NCBI GenBank assembly: GCA_013002305.1
Contig: JABDKG010000053.1
Span: forward strand, 79,667-143,666
Direction of reading: 5' to 3'
DNA length: 64,000 nucleotides
Origin: Hellea sp.
GTDB lineage: Bacteria; Pseudomonadota; Alphaproteobacteria; Caulobacterales; Maricaulaceae
The notes under the pieces were generated by a model. That model saw only the letters and a list, made by a program, of their open reading frames with translations, did not search any database and was not told where the DNA came from. Shown here in pieces: positions 24,456 to 32,302 of this stretch (positions are counted from its first letter, which is position 1; every line of letters begins with the position of its first letter). Both the position numbers and the translations under genes were made by a program.

Positions 24456-25068
24456 GGGTTAGCCCCTCACCTTTTTCGACAGAGTCTATTGCGCCCGCCA
24501 TAAGACCATATCCAACCTGACGTTCTTCATATTCAAGTTCCAGAAAATCGGCGACTTCGCGGGCTTGTAGTGTCAGTCCCAATTCTGGATCTTGCACCAG
24601 ATAAATCAGCCGCTTGTAATGCTCGAAATACATTTCTTTGAGATTGGGATAGCGATCAATGCCGAAGCCTTTGACGATCAGCGTTTGGAAGTGCCGGACG
24701 AGATAATCGGTTAAAAAGAAACTGCCGAGCTCTTCTTCCATCATGGCGTCAAAGTTTTCGAGACCGGCAAAAAATGCATAGCAATGAGCACCGGGCAAAC
24801 GGCGCGCTTTCGGATAGCGCTTTAAAAAGCGATCCATACCACCGCCGGTTCCGCAGTCCCCATACCCGATCAGGATCTCATCATAATTATCATAAATGCC
24901 AGCGAGCTCCTTTTCGAGCCCGGGCACAATTTTATTTGGAAAATTATGATAGCTGGCTGGCAGGCATTGCAAATCGAAATCTGCGCCGACTTGCTTTTGA
25001 AGCACGAGAATTTCTTTGGCAAGCGCTCCGCAAGCCAGGACTAAGGTCTTATGCGACGTAGCCCCCAT
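24445..25068 (-). CDS. DUF1638 family protein
   Basis: This 207-residue protein resembles the DUF1638 family, with the N-terminal TLVLACGALAKEI and the central ILIGYGDCGTGGG. It has conserved-looking cysteines at C13, in DLQCLPASYHN, and in the YGDCG motif, plus HCYAFFAG. No signal peptide or membrane segment is seen. Family function is unknown to me; from memory it is a recurrent neighbour of MttB-type methyltransferases and corrinoid proteins. Here it lies between the corrinoid protein gene (four bases) and metV (11-base overlap). This suggests a role in handling corrinoid, methyl group or a redox cofactor. Its Cys/His content would suit metal or corrinoid binding, but nothing proves this. 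Confidence 0.82.
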   Translation of the reverse strand: MGATSHKTLVLACGALAKEILVLQKQVGADFDLQCLPASYHNFPNKIVPGLEKELAGIYDNYDEILIGYGDCGTGGGMDRFLKRYPKARRLPGAHCYAFFAGLENFDAMMEEELGSFFLTDYLVRHFQTLIVKGFGIDRYPNLKEMYFEHYKRLIYLVQDPELGLTLQAREVADFLELEYEERQVGYGLMAGAIDSVEKGEGLTHVL

Positions 25069-25072
25069 ATCA

Positions 25073-25762
25073 CTACCGATTCTTTCCCATAATGGCTTTC
25101 GCCAGTTCCGAGCTCATCGCCGCATCGCGTCCATAAGTATGGGCGTTGATCGCATCGGCAAATTCTTGATTAAGCGGCGCGCCGCCAACCATAACCGGGA
25201 GCTCTTTGAGGATGTTTCGCTTATCAAGCTCTTCGATCACGACGCCCATATATGGCATGGTTGTTGTCAGCAGCGCAGACATACCCATAATATCAGGCTT
25301 GTGCGTATCAATTGCTTCGAGGAATTCATCAACAGAGGTATTGATCCCAAGATCGAAGACTTCAAACCCTGCACCCTCAAGCATCATACCGACAAGGTTT
25401 TTCCCTATATCGTGAATATCGCCTTTCACTGTACCAATAACAAACTTTCCGGTGCTGGCGCTGTTTTCGCTCTGGGCGAGGATTGGCCGCAACAGCCCCA
25501 TTCCGCCTTTCATAGCGTTAGCAGATTGGAGCACTTCCGGGACAAAAAGAATACCGTCGCGGAAATCAATACCTACGATCCGCATACCTTCGACAAGCGC
25601 ATCATTCAAAACCATATTGGCATCCCAACCCCGATCGAGGAGGATTTGAGTGCCTTCCGTGACTTCTTCAATCAAACCATCGTAAAGGTCGTCTTGCATC
25701 TGCTCGACGAGCTCATTGTCGTTAAGATCTTTTAGAATGATTTCTTCTTCTTGATCACTCAT
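25073..25762 (-). CDS. Corrinoid (B12-binding) protein of the methyltransferase system
   Basis: This 229-residue protein has an N-terminal four-helix cap (about 20-100) and a C-terminal B12 Rossmann domain. The base-off signature D115-x-H117-x-x-G120 (KGDIHDIG) supplies the lower axial His. The S162-x-L and GG (193-194) motifs also match. Size and layout equal MtgC/MttC. It would carry the methyl group between the MttB-like and the pterin-binding methyltransferases and be reactivated by the ASKHA protein. It sits directly after formate-THF ligase. Because the MttB-like partner is probably a betaine methyltransferase, MtgC is the most likely role. Confidence 0.92.
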   Translation of the reverse strand: MSDQEEEIILKDLNDNELVEQMQDDLYDGLIEEVTEGTQILLDRGWDANMVLNDALVEGMRIVGIDFRDGILFVPEVLQSANAMKGGMGLLRPILAQSENSASTGKFVIGTVKGDIHDIGKNLVGMMLEGAGFEVFDLGINTSVDEFLEAIDTHKPDIMGMSALLTTTMPYMGVVIEELDKRNILKELPVMVGGAPLNQEFADAINAHTYGRDAAMSSELAKAIMGKNR

Positions 25763-25783
25763 AACTAACTCCTGATCTATTGC

Positions 25784-27484
25784 CTACGCCAATCCGACGA
25801 TTTGGCCATCTTCGTCAAGCCCGATATCAAGGGCCGCTGGGTGCCTCGGCAAGCCCGGCATACGCATAATAGTTCCGCAGATCGCGACTACAAATCCCGC
25901 GCCGGCATTGAGCGTCGCTTCGCGTACTTCGACCGTATGACCTGAGGTCGCGCCCAGTTTTTTTGGGTCCGTCGAGAAGCTAGATTGTGTTTTCGCTATA
26001 CAAATTGGCAAATGGCCAAAGCCCATTTTTTCGATCTTCTTGATCGCGCTAGAGGCCTCACCCGTAAATACAATATTTTCGGCTCGGTATATCTCAGTGG
26101 CAACTGCCTCAACCTTACTCTTAAGTGACATGTCGTCGGAATACATCAAAGTCACTTTAGGCTTTTTACCATCCAATATGGCCTTAACAGAAACGGCCAG
26201 ACCTTTCGCGCCCTCGCCGCCCTCTGCCCAGTGCTTGGATAAACACATTTCAACTCCTTCGGCATCACAGATTCTTTGAATTTCTTCCACTTCGTCAACA
26301 GTGTCATGAATGAAATGGTTAAGTGCCACAATTGGCTGAAGACCAAACTTTTTCAAATTCTCTATATGACGCTGCAAGTTTACACCGCCGTCACGAACAG
26401 CTTTAGGGTTGGGAGCGCCTAAATCAGATTTAGCAATACCGCCCTGCATTTTCATAGCGCGTACTGTTGCAACGAGAACAACCACGTCTGGCCGCAAACC
26501 AGACTGTCGACATTTGATATCCAGGAATTTTTCAGCGCCAAGATCAGCCCCAAAACCGGCTTCGGTCACGACAACATCCGCCATTTTAAGTGCTGTCTGC
26601 GTTGCAACGACTGAGTTGCAGCCATGAGCAATATTCGCAAATGGTCCACCATGGATAAATGCCATATTATGCTCGATGGACTGGACGAGGTTGGGCTGGA
26701 ATGCGTCTTTCAACAAAACGGTTACAGCACCCTCAGCACCAATATCACGGACAGTTACCGGTTTTTTGCTATAAGTTTGGCCGAGTATTATGTCGCCAAT
26801 GCGTTTTTGCAGATCTTTTAGGTCTGTTGCTAGGCAGAAAATCGCCATAATTTCAGAGGCAACCGTAATGTCAAATCCATCTTCTCGGACGACACCCTGA
26901 GTTGGGCCGCCCATACCGATCACAATATTTCGCAAAACACGGTCATTCATGTCGACGACGCGGCGCCATGTGATGCGTCGAGGATCAATATCAAGCGCAT
27001 TTCCCCATTGAATATGATTATCGAGCATTGCTGAAATCAGAGAATGTGCGGACGTGATGGCGTGGAAATCGCCATTGAAATGAAGGTTAATGTCTTCCAT
27101 CGGAATAACTTGAGCACGACCGCCGCCAGCTGCTCCGCCCTTCATCCCAAAGCAAGGACCCAAAGACGGTTCTCTCAGGCAAACCATGGATTTTACACCG
27201 ATCATGTTTAGACCATCGTTCAGCCCAACACTTGTTGTGGTTTTGCCCTCACCGGCCGGAGTCGGAGTTACGGCCGTAACGAGGACGAGCTTGCCATTGG
27301 GTTTGTCGGCCAACGAATTGATATATTCAAGGGAAAGCTTGGCTTTATAATGCCCAAACGGAACCAAAGCTTCTGCCGGGATTCCTAGTTTTTCTTCAGC
27401 GAGCGGCAAAAGTGGCTTCATGGTTGCTGCACGGGCAATTTCAATGTCAGGCGCGCCAGGTGCTGGAAGATCTTGTTGAGTCAC
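25784..27484 (-). CDS. fhs: Formate-tetrahydrofolate ligase
   Basis: This 566-residue protein has the family P-loop [17 protein letters not shown] (residues 72-88) and typical [20 protein letters not shown]. The enzyme interconverts formate, ATP and THF with 10-formyl-THF. In a catabolic setting it runs toward formate and ATP, which links methyl oxidation to energy gain. It is the first gene of the 14-kb minus-strand operon and starts next to a divergent promoter with a 21-bp spaced direct repeat. FolD (methylene-THF dehydrogenase/cyclohydrolase), needed to connect metF to it, is not in the window. Confidence 0.97.
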   Translation of the reverse strand: MTQQDLPAPGAPDIEIARAATMKPLLPLAEEKLGIPAEALVPFGHYKAKLSLEYINSLADKPNGKLVLVTAVTPTPAGEGKTTTSVGLNDGLNMIGVKSMVCLREPSLGPCFGMKGGAAGGGRAQVIPMEDINLHFNGDFHAITSAHSLISAMLDNHIQWGNALDIDPRRITWRRVVDMNDRVLRNIVIGMGGPTQGVVREDGFDITVASEIMAIFCLATDLKDLQKRIGDIILGQTYSKKPVTVRDIGAEGAVTVLLKDAFQPNLVQSIEHNMAFIHGGPFANIAHGCNSVVATQTALKMADVVVTEAGFGADLGAEKFLDIKCRQSGLRPDVVVLVATVRAMKMQGGIAKSDLGAPNPKAVRDGGVNLQRHIENLKKFGLQPIVALNHFIHDTVDEVEEIQRICDAEGVEMCLSKHWAEGGEGAKGLAVSVKAILDGKKPKVTLMYSDDMSLKSKVEAVATEIYRAENIVFTGEASSAIKKIEKMGFGHLPICIAKTQSSFSTDPKKLGATSGHTVEVREATLNAGAGFVVAICGTIMRMPGLPRHPAALDIGLDEDGQIVGLA

Positions 27485-27542
27485 TTTTTTCCCTTAATTT
27501 TACAGACGTTGCTAGGCAAATTAGCTCTTATGTTCTACAATA

Positions 27543-27571
27543 AATACGACGCATTTTAGCACTAATACGAC
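27543..27571. promoter_or_regulatory. Direct repeat with 21-bp period, candidate AraC-type activator site
   Basis: AATACGAC occurs at 27543-27550 and again at 27564-27571, exactly 21 bp apart (two helix turns). It lies 59-87 bp upstream of fhs and about 150 bp upstream of the dddP-like start. AraC-family activators bind such direct half-sites. The regulator at 29286, in the divergent operon, is the natural candidate (inference). Confidence 0.5.
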
Positions 27572-27720
27572 ATCACGTTCTTAGTCAGAATAGCATGAAT
27601 ATTGAGAATTTCTCTCATTTTGCCCTAATGGATAGGATAATTTATAGCCATAATCTCAAAACCAATAGAGACGATCGACAAAAATCATGCCAGCAAGTCA
27701 CTATATTGGACGCAAAAGTC

Positions 27721-29010
27721 ATGACCAAAATTACTCCGCTTAGCCGCCAAGGCGATCACATTAGTCATTATGACCCTAATGAGGTGTTTGTGACGCCAGT
27801 TATGACAAGCCGGCTTCTGGACTTAGGCTATGTGCTTCCCAATTTAGAGAACATTCGGTGCTACAGACGGGCTCGGATATTGGCTGAGATGGAGAAACGG
27901 AAAGTCGATGCGCTGCTCCTATTTGATCCCCTCAATATCCGATATGCTACTGACAGCTCCAATATGCAGCTATGGACGTCACATAATCTAGCGCGCGCCG
28001 TGCTGGTGACTATTGACGGCCATGTGATCTTTTGGGATTTCGCAAAATGCCAACACATGGCTGAGCATCTCCACCGGATCAATGAAGTCAGAACAGTAGC
28101 AGGTTCATTCTATTTTGAATTTGGTGATTCATCAGAAAAGCAGGCCAAATCATTCTGTCAGGAAGTTCGAGACGCTCTTTTGCAGCGCAATATTTCGGGG
28201 CCTATTGGAATAGACCGTATGGATACAGATATAGCAAAAGCGTTCTTTGAGACAGGCCTCAAAATCGTCGCTGGGCAAACGGTGATGGAACATGCCCGCG
28301 TCATAAAATCTGCTGATGAAATCCTTGCCATGCGCTGTGCTGTAGCCGGATGCAAAATGGCCATGGCGGAAATGGAAAAAGTCATGCAGCCGGGCATGGC
28401 CGAGGTAGAGCTCTGGTCTGTACTTCACAAAGAAAACATTGCTCAGGGCGGCGAATGGATCGAAACCCGTCTTCTATCCTCTGGTCCGCGAACCAATCCA
28501 TGGATGAGAGAGGCCAGCGGCCGGATAATGAAGGCGGGTGAAATCATGGCATTCGATACGGACTTAATCGGTCTTTTTGGAATATGCGTTGATACATCAC
28601 GCACTTGGTTGGTAGGCGATATTGATGCAAATGCCGCGCAAATCGAGATGTACCAAATTGCGCACGAACACATAGAGACCAATCAATCGCTGCTTGCACC
28701 TGGAGTGCCAATGCGTGACCTGACATTTAAAGGCCATGTCCTGCCCGGTGCTTACCAGGCCAAGAAATATTGCGTGAAAATGCACGGCGTTGGCTTATGC
28801 GACGAGTTTCCGAGTATTTATTACCCGGACAATTACATTGAGGGTGCTTTTGACTACCACCTCGAGCCTGGCATGGTTCTATGCGTCGAGGCCTATGTCG
28901 GAAAAGATGACGGTATTGAGGGCATAAAACTTGAAAATCAGGTGCTGGTAACAGATACGGGCTTTGAAAATCTCACAACCTACCCATATGATGAACGACT
29001 TTTAGGTTAA
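27721..29010 (+). CDS. dddP: DddP-like DMSP lyase (M24 peptidase fold)
   Basis: This 429-residue creatinase/M24-fold protein has DPLNIRYATDSSNMQLWTSH, LLSSGPRTNPW and KMHGVGLCDEFP, which match DddP as I remember it. The six metal ligands of Ruegeria DddP (D295, D297, D307, H371, E406, E421) have equivalents D279, D281, D291, H355, E390 and E405 here. The spacing is identical (2, 10, 64, 35, 15). DddP cleaves DMSP to dimethyl sulfide and acrylate. The frame is open to 27595, but ATG 27721 gives the family length. It is divergent from fhs and followed by DUF1289 and an AraC regulator in one operon. DddP-like proteins without lyase activity exist, so activity needs a test. Confidence 0.8.
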   Translation: MTKITPLSRQGDHISHYDPNEVFVTPVMTSRLLDLGYVLPNLENIRCYRRARILAEMEKRKVDALLLFDPLNIRYATDSSNMQLWTSHNLARAVLVTIDGHVIFWDFAKCQHMAEHLHRINEVRTVAGSFYFEFGDSSEKQAKSFCQEVRDALLQRNISGPIGIDRMDTDIAKAFFETGLKIVAGQTVMEHARVIKSADEILAMRCAVAGCKMAMAEMEKVMQPGMAEVELWSVLHKENIAQGGEWIETRLLSSGPRTNPWMREASGRIMKAGEIMAFDTDLIGLFGICVDTSRTWLVGDIDANAAQIEMYQIAHEHIETNQSLLAPGVPMRDLTFKGHVLPGAYQAKKYCVKMHGVGLCDEFPSIYYPDNYIEGAFDYHLEPGMVLCVEAYVGKDDGIEGIKLENQVLVTDTGFENLTTYPYDERLLG

Positions 29011-29015
29011 ACGAC

Positions 29016-29285
29016 ATGAAAAAAGAAGATTTAGACCTATCCAATTTTGAACCGATGGACAGTCCATGTCAGTTGATCTGTTCGGTTGAGAAAGAAAGCA
29101 ATCGCTGCTTTGGTTGTGGTCGTTCGCGCGATGAAATTGCACGCTGGACGCTGTACTCTAAAGAAGATCGCGACGAGATTTTGGCGCAATTGCCAGAGCG
29201 TATGCCGCCGCTGCGGGCGATTCTCGAGCAACGACGAAAGAAACGCCGGGTCAACAAAAGAAAACGAAGCTCGGCCTCCGATTAG
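29016..29285 (+). CDS. DUF1289 family small cysteine protein
   Basis: This 89-residue protein has the DUF1289 pattern: SPCQLICSVEKESNRCFGCG (C-x3-C then C-x2-C), followed by RSRDEIARWTLYSKEDRDEIL. The four cysteines probably bind iron-sulfur or zinc. The C-terminus is a basic tail, RRKKRRVNKRKRSS. It lies five bases after the DddP-like gene and abuts the AraC regulator. The function of the family is not known to me. From memory it is common in alphaproteobacteria and often sits near oxidoreductases. Confidence 0.8.
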   Translation: MKKEDLDLSNFEPMDSPCQLICSVEKESNRCFGCGRSRDEIARWTLYSKEDRDEILAQLPERMPPLRAILEQRRKKRRVNKRKRSSASD

Positions 29286-30251
29286 ATGTTTGGCCGCCAG
29301 CCAATAGTTAAAACCCAGACCGTCGGGTTTTTACTCACACCGCAATTTTCTATGATCGCTTTCACTGCGGCTATTGAGCCGCTACGGTTGGTTAATAGAA
29401 TAGAACGGCGCGACGTTTTCAGATGGCAGCTTTACTCAATCAACGGCGCTCAGGTTAAGGCCAGCAGTGACGTTGAATTTTCCGTAAACGCAAAACTTAC
29501 GGAACGATGCGAACTTGATACTCTGTTCGTCTGTTCCGGCATTCGCACCTATGATCATCTCAATAAAGAAACATCGAATGTTCTACGGGCGCTCGCAAGG
29601 CGTGGTGTCCCGCTTGGGAGTATTTGCACCGGAACCATTAATCTTGCCGAAGCGGGTGTTCTGAATGGATTTAAGTGCACGATCCACTGGGAAAGCATTG
29701 AGAGCCTGGCGGAGCGATACCCAAAACTCGATATAACCTCATCATTGTTTGAGGTTGACCGCAATCGCTATACTTGCTCCGGCGGGTTGGCGGCAACCGA
29801 TATGATGCTGCACTCCATCAAGCTGGACTATGGCAGAAAACTTGCCATGCGGGTGGCGGATCAGCTTCTTTACGTAGCGGGCCGAGAACCGGGTGAATTA
29901 CAGCGTATGGAAATCGCAAAACGGATTGGCGTGACACATCCAAAACTCCTCGCAGCTATTGGCCATATGGAGTTCAATCTTGAAGCGCCTTTATCGATTA
30001 CGTCATTGGGTAAAGAAATCGGACTTTCACCGCGCCAATTAGAGCGACTGTTTAGCTCCGAATTATCGATTACACCGTCCCGATATTACGTCAATCTAAG
30101 GCTGGATCGTGCCCGCAATTTCTTAAGACAAACACCGCTCAGCATCCAAGAAATAGCTGTCGCAACCGGATTTGGCTCCATGTCTTATTTTTCCAAATGC
30201 TACAAAATCCGATTTGGCCACGCCCCCAAACAAGAACGGCAAATTGCTTAA
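29286..30251 (+). CDS. GlxA/GbdR-type AraC transcriptional regulator
   Basis: This 321-residue regulator has an N-terminal DJ-1/PfpI-like sensor domain (about 10-190; SICTGTINLAEAGVL marks the nucleophile-elbow region) and a C-terminal AraC helix-turn-helix pair (SITSLGKEIGLSPRQLERLF and SIQEIAVATGFGSMSYFSK). This is the architecture of GbdR and CdhR, which activate glycine betaine/dimethylglycine and carnitine catabolism. It abuts DUF1289 and is divergent from the fhs operon. A 21-bp direct repeat in the intervening promoter is its probable target (inference). The effector may be dimethylglycine, glycine betaine or a related compound. The 3' end overlaps the convergent MFS gene by four bases. 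Confidence 0.88.
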   Translation: MFGRQPIVKTQTVGFLLTPQFSMIAFTAAIEPLRLVNRIERRDVFRWQLYSINGAQVKASSDVEFSVNAKLTERCELDTLFVCSGIRTYDHLNKETSNVLRALARRGVPLGSICTGTINLAEAGVLNGFKCTIHWESIESLAERYPKLDITSSLFEVDRNRYTCSGGLAATDMMLHSIKLDYGRKLAMRVADQLLYVAGREPGELQRMEIAKRIGVTHPKLLAAIGHMEFNLEAPLSITSLGKEIGLSPRQLERLFSSELSITPSRYYVNLRLDRARNFLRQTPLSIQEIAVATGFGSMSYFSKCYKIRFGHAPKQERQIA

Positions 30252-31492
30252 ATTTTACGCTTGGCTTTTAGCTTGGCACGCGGATCCATGCGCCGAACAA
30301 TGGCCAAGGATCTTGGACGTGGAATGGAAATATAGGATATATTGTTGACGGTTCCGCTCTTTCGGAAATATCGATAAAACGCGTAAGCCGCTAATCCGGC
30401 GTGGACACACCCCGTATAGGCAAACAAATAGGTCGGCCCCAAGCGTGTCATCGTTTGCGCTCCGGCCACCGGTCCAATAATTGAACCCACGCCATAGATC
30501 AGTAGTAATCCGCCGCTAATAGCGACAAATTCATCAGTCTCGGCCCGGTCATTTGCATGCGCCGCACAAAGTCCAAATATTTGCATTGCAAACACACCGT
30601 AAAGGATACCGCCCGTCAACATAAATCTATCACTTTCTCCGGCCAATAAACATAGAAATGCCCCCGCGCCTGCCCCGCCCAGCGAGATCAGGAGAATGAT
30701 AATTCGGCGGCCAAATCTGTCCGAAAGCCATCCGACAGGCCATTGCATCATTGCGCCTGCGAAAATGACCACACTCATAAAGGTCGAAACCATCAGAACT
30801 GGATGGCCTAGATCGGTAACAAATATCGGTGCAACACCCCAAAAGGCTCCATTTGTTAGGCCAACGGCAAAACAACCAAACGCTGCCAAAGGCGAAACGT
30901 TTACGAGTTTTTTAAGGTTCAGAGATGTCGAAGTACTAGGCTTAGGCTCGCCGGCTGTAGAAAGCGAAATTGGAAATATTGCCAAACACACACAAATAGC
31001 GACCACAGAAAAGAGCACAAATCCCTGCGGATCCGGGATGTTTAGCAGAAACTGCCCGACCGTCACAGCCGCTAGGTCGACCATGCGATAAATCGATAGC
31101 ACTTGCCCGCGCTGTTTATTCGGAGCGGCCTCATTTATCCAACTTTCTATCAGGACATAGAGCCCGGCAAAGCTAAATCCGATGATCCCGCGAAGTACCA
31201 CCCAGACCGGAATATTTATGGCAAGTACGTGGAAAAGTGCACCAGCCGCCGTCAGTGCGGACAAGGCCGCAAATACTCGGACATGGCCTACACGCTTGAC
31301 CAAATGCGGCGTATAAAAACAGCCAGCGATAAAGCCTGCATAATAAGCCGATGTCATGAACCCAATGGCCGTTAGCGGAAAGCCTTCCGCCTGCGCGCGA
31401 ATTGCAATTAATGTGCTGAGCAGCCCGCCGCCGGCCAGCAGGATAGCCGCCGATACCAATAATGCTCCAACAGACCCGAGAATGCCCCGCAT
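30248..31492 (-). CDS. MFS transporter, YcaD-like
   Basis: This 414-residue inner-membrane protein has about 12 transmembrane segments, with a central loop rich in Ser/Thr/Pro between TM6 and TM7 (AGEPKPSTSTSLN). The loop 2-3 region PHLVKRVGHVRVF and the loop 8-9 SDRFGRRI are MFS-type. Overall it resembles the YcaD/UMF-like group. It is twelve bases downstream of fdhD in the formate dehydrogenase operon. This context suggests transport of a C1 or betaine-related compound, but substrate cannot be read. The conserved acidic Asn-Glu in SWINEAAP might be part of the binding cavity. Confidence 0.85.
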   Translation of the reverse strand: MRGILGSVGALLVSAAILLAGGGLLSTLIAIRAQAEGFPLTAIGFMTSAYYAGFIAGCFYTPHLVKRVGHVRVFAALSALTAAGALFHVLAINIPVWVVLRGIIGFSFAGLYVLIESWINEAAPNKQRGQVLSIYRMVDLAAVTVGQFLLNIPDPQGFVLFSVVAICVCLAIFPISLSTAGEPKPSTSTSLNLKKLVNVSPLAAFGCFAVGLTNGAFWGVAPIFVTDLGHPVLMVSTFMSVVIFAGAMMQWPVGWLSDRFGRRIIILLISLGGAGAGAFLCLLAGESDRFMLTGGILYGVFAMQIFGLCAAHANDRAETDEFVAISGGLLLIYGVGSIIGPVAGAQTMTRLGPTYLFAYTGCVHAGLAAYAFYRYFRKSGTVNNISYISIPRPRSLAIVRRMDPRAKLKAKRKI

Positions 31493-31504
31493 GACATTAA
31501 ACCT

Positions 31505-32299
31505 TTAAAGCAGACGAACAGGGCCCGTCGCTGATTGCGAATAAATCGCCATATTGGCCTCTGTCGCTTTGCGCAAGGCAAAAGCGGTCGGTGCGGACAA
31601 AGAAACTAGGGCTTTGACGCCTTGGCGCGCAGCTTTTTCGACAATTTCGTAGGAACAACGGCTCGACATCACGACAAACCCTGCCGCCACGTCGGTTTTA
31701 TCCATGGCCATAGCACCAAGAAGTTTATCTAGAGCATTGTGACGCCCAACATCCTCGCGCACGGTTTTAATCTCTCCGTTTTGATCGGCCCAGGCCGCTG
31801 CGTGGACCGTTCGGGTCAGGCGGTTGAGCGGTTGATGTTTATTTAATACTTCCAGTGCTGAAGCCAGGACATTCAGATCAAGGTCCACAGGCTTTTTACT
31901 TACCGGGTCGAGTTTTTGGAACAAAACATCCGCATTTTCCAAGCCGCATAAACCGCAACTGGCGCTGCCTACCATATTCCGTCTACGATGAATTATATCT
32001 ATTTTTTCAAGGGCTTCTTTAGTTATTTTAAAGCGTAAATCCGCCCCTTCAACAGTTTGGAAGATGTCGAGCGAAATAATATCCCACGGTTCGCTTATGA
32101 TTTTTTCCGTCAAGGAAAACCCAATCGCGAAATCGGCCAAATCATCGGGCGTTGCCATCATCACAGAATAATTCCTGCGGTTATAAACAAAGGCAACTGG
32201 AACCTCTTCAGGGACGTGCCAACGACCCTCTTCACGGCCTCTTTTAATGTCGAACTCACGGGACGACGGAAGGTCATCGCCGTGAAACGTAATTTTCAC
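31505..32299 (-). CDS. fdhD: Formate dehydrogenase accessory sulfurtransferase FdhD
   Basis: This 264-residue FdhD has the essential CxxC loop C115-x-x-C118 (GSASCGLCG), DVGRHNALDKLLG and the C-terminal CSYEIVEKAARQG. It passes sulfur to the Mo-bis-MGD cofactor of formate dehydrogenase in the cytoplasm. It follows fdsA by three bases and precedes an MFS transporter. All expected features are present. MobA for the same cofactor is encoded at 53519-54106. Confidence 0.96.
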   Translation of the reverse strand: MKITFHGDDLPSSREFDIKRGREEGRWHVPEEVPVAFVYNRRNYSVMMATPDDLADFAIGFSLTEKIISEPWDIISLDIFQTVEGADLRFKITKEALEKIDIIHRRRNMVGSASCGLCGLENADVLFQKLDPVSKKPVDLDLNVLASALEVLNKHQPLNRLTRTVHAAAWADQNGEIKTVREDVGRHNALDKLLGAMAMDKTDVAAGFVVMSSRCSYEIVEKAARQGVKALVSLSAPTAFALRKATEANMAIYSQSATGPVRLL

Positions 32300-32302
32300 C
32301 TG

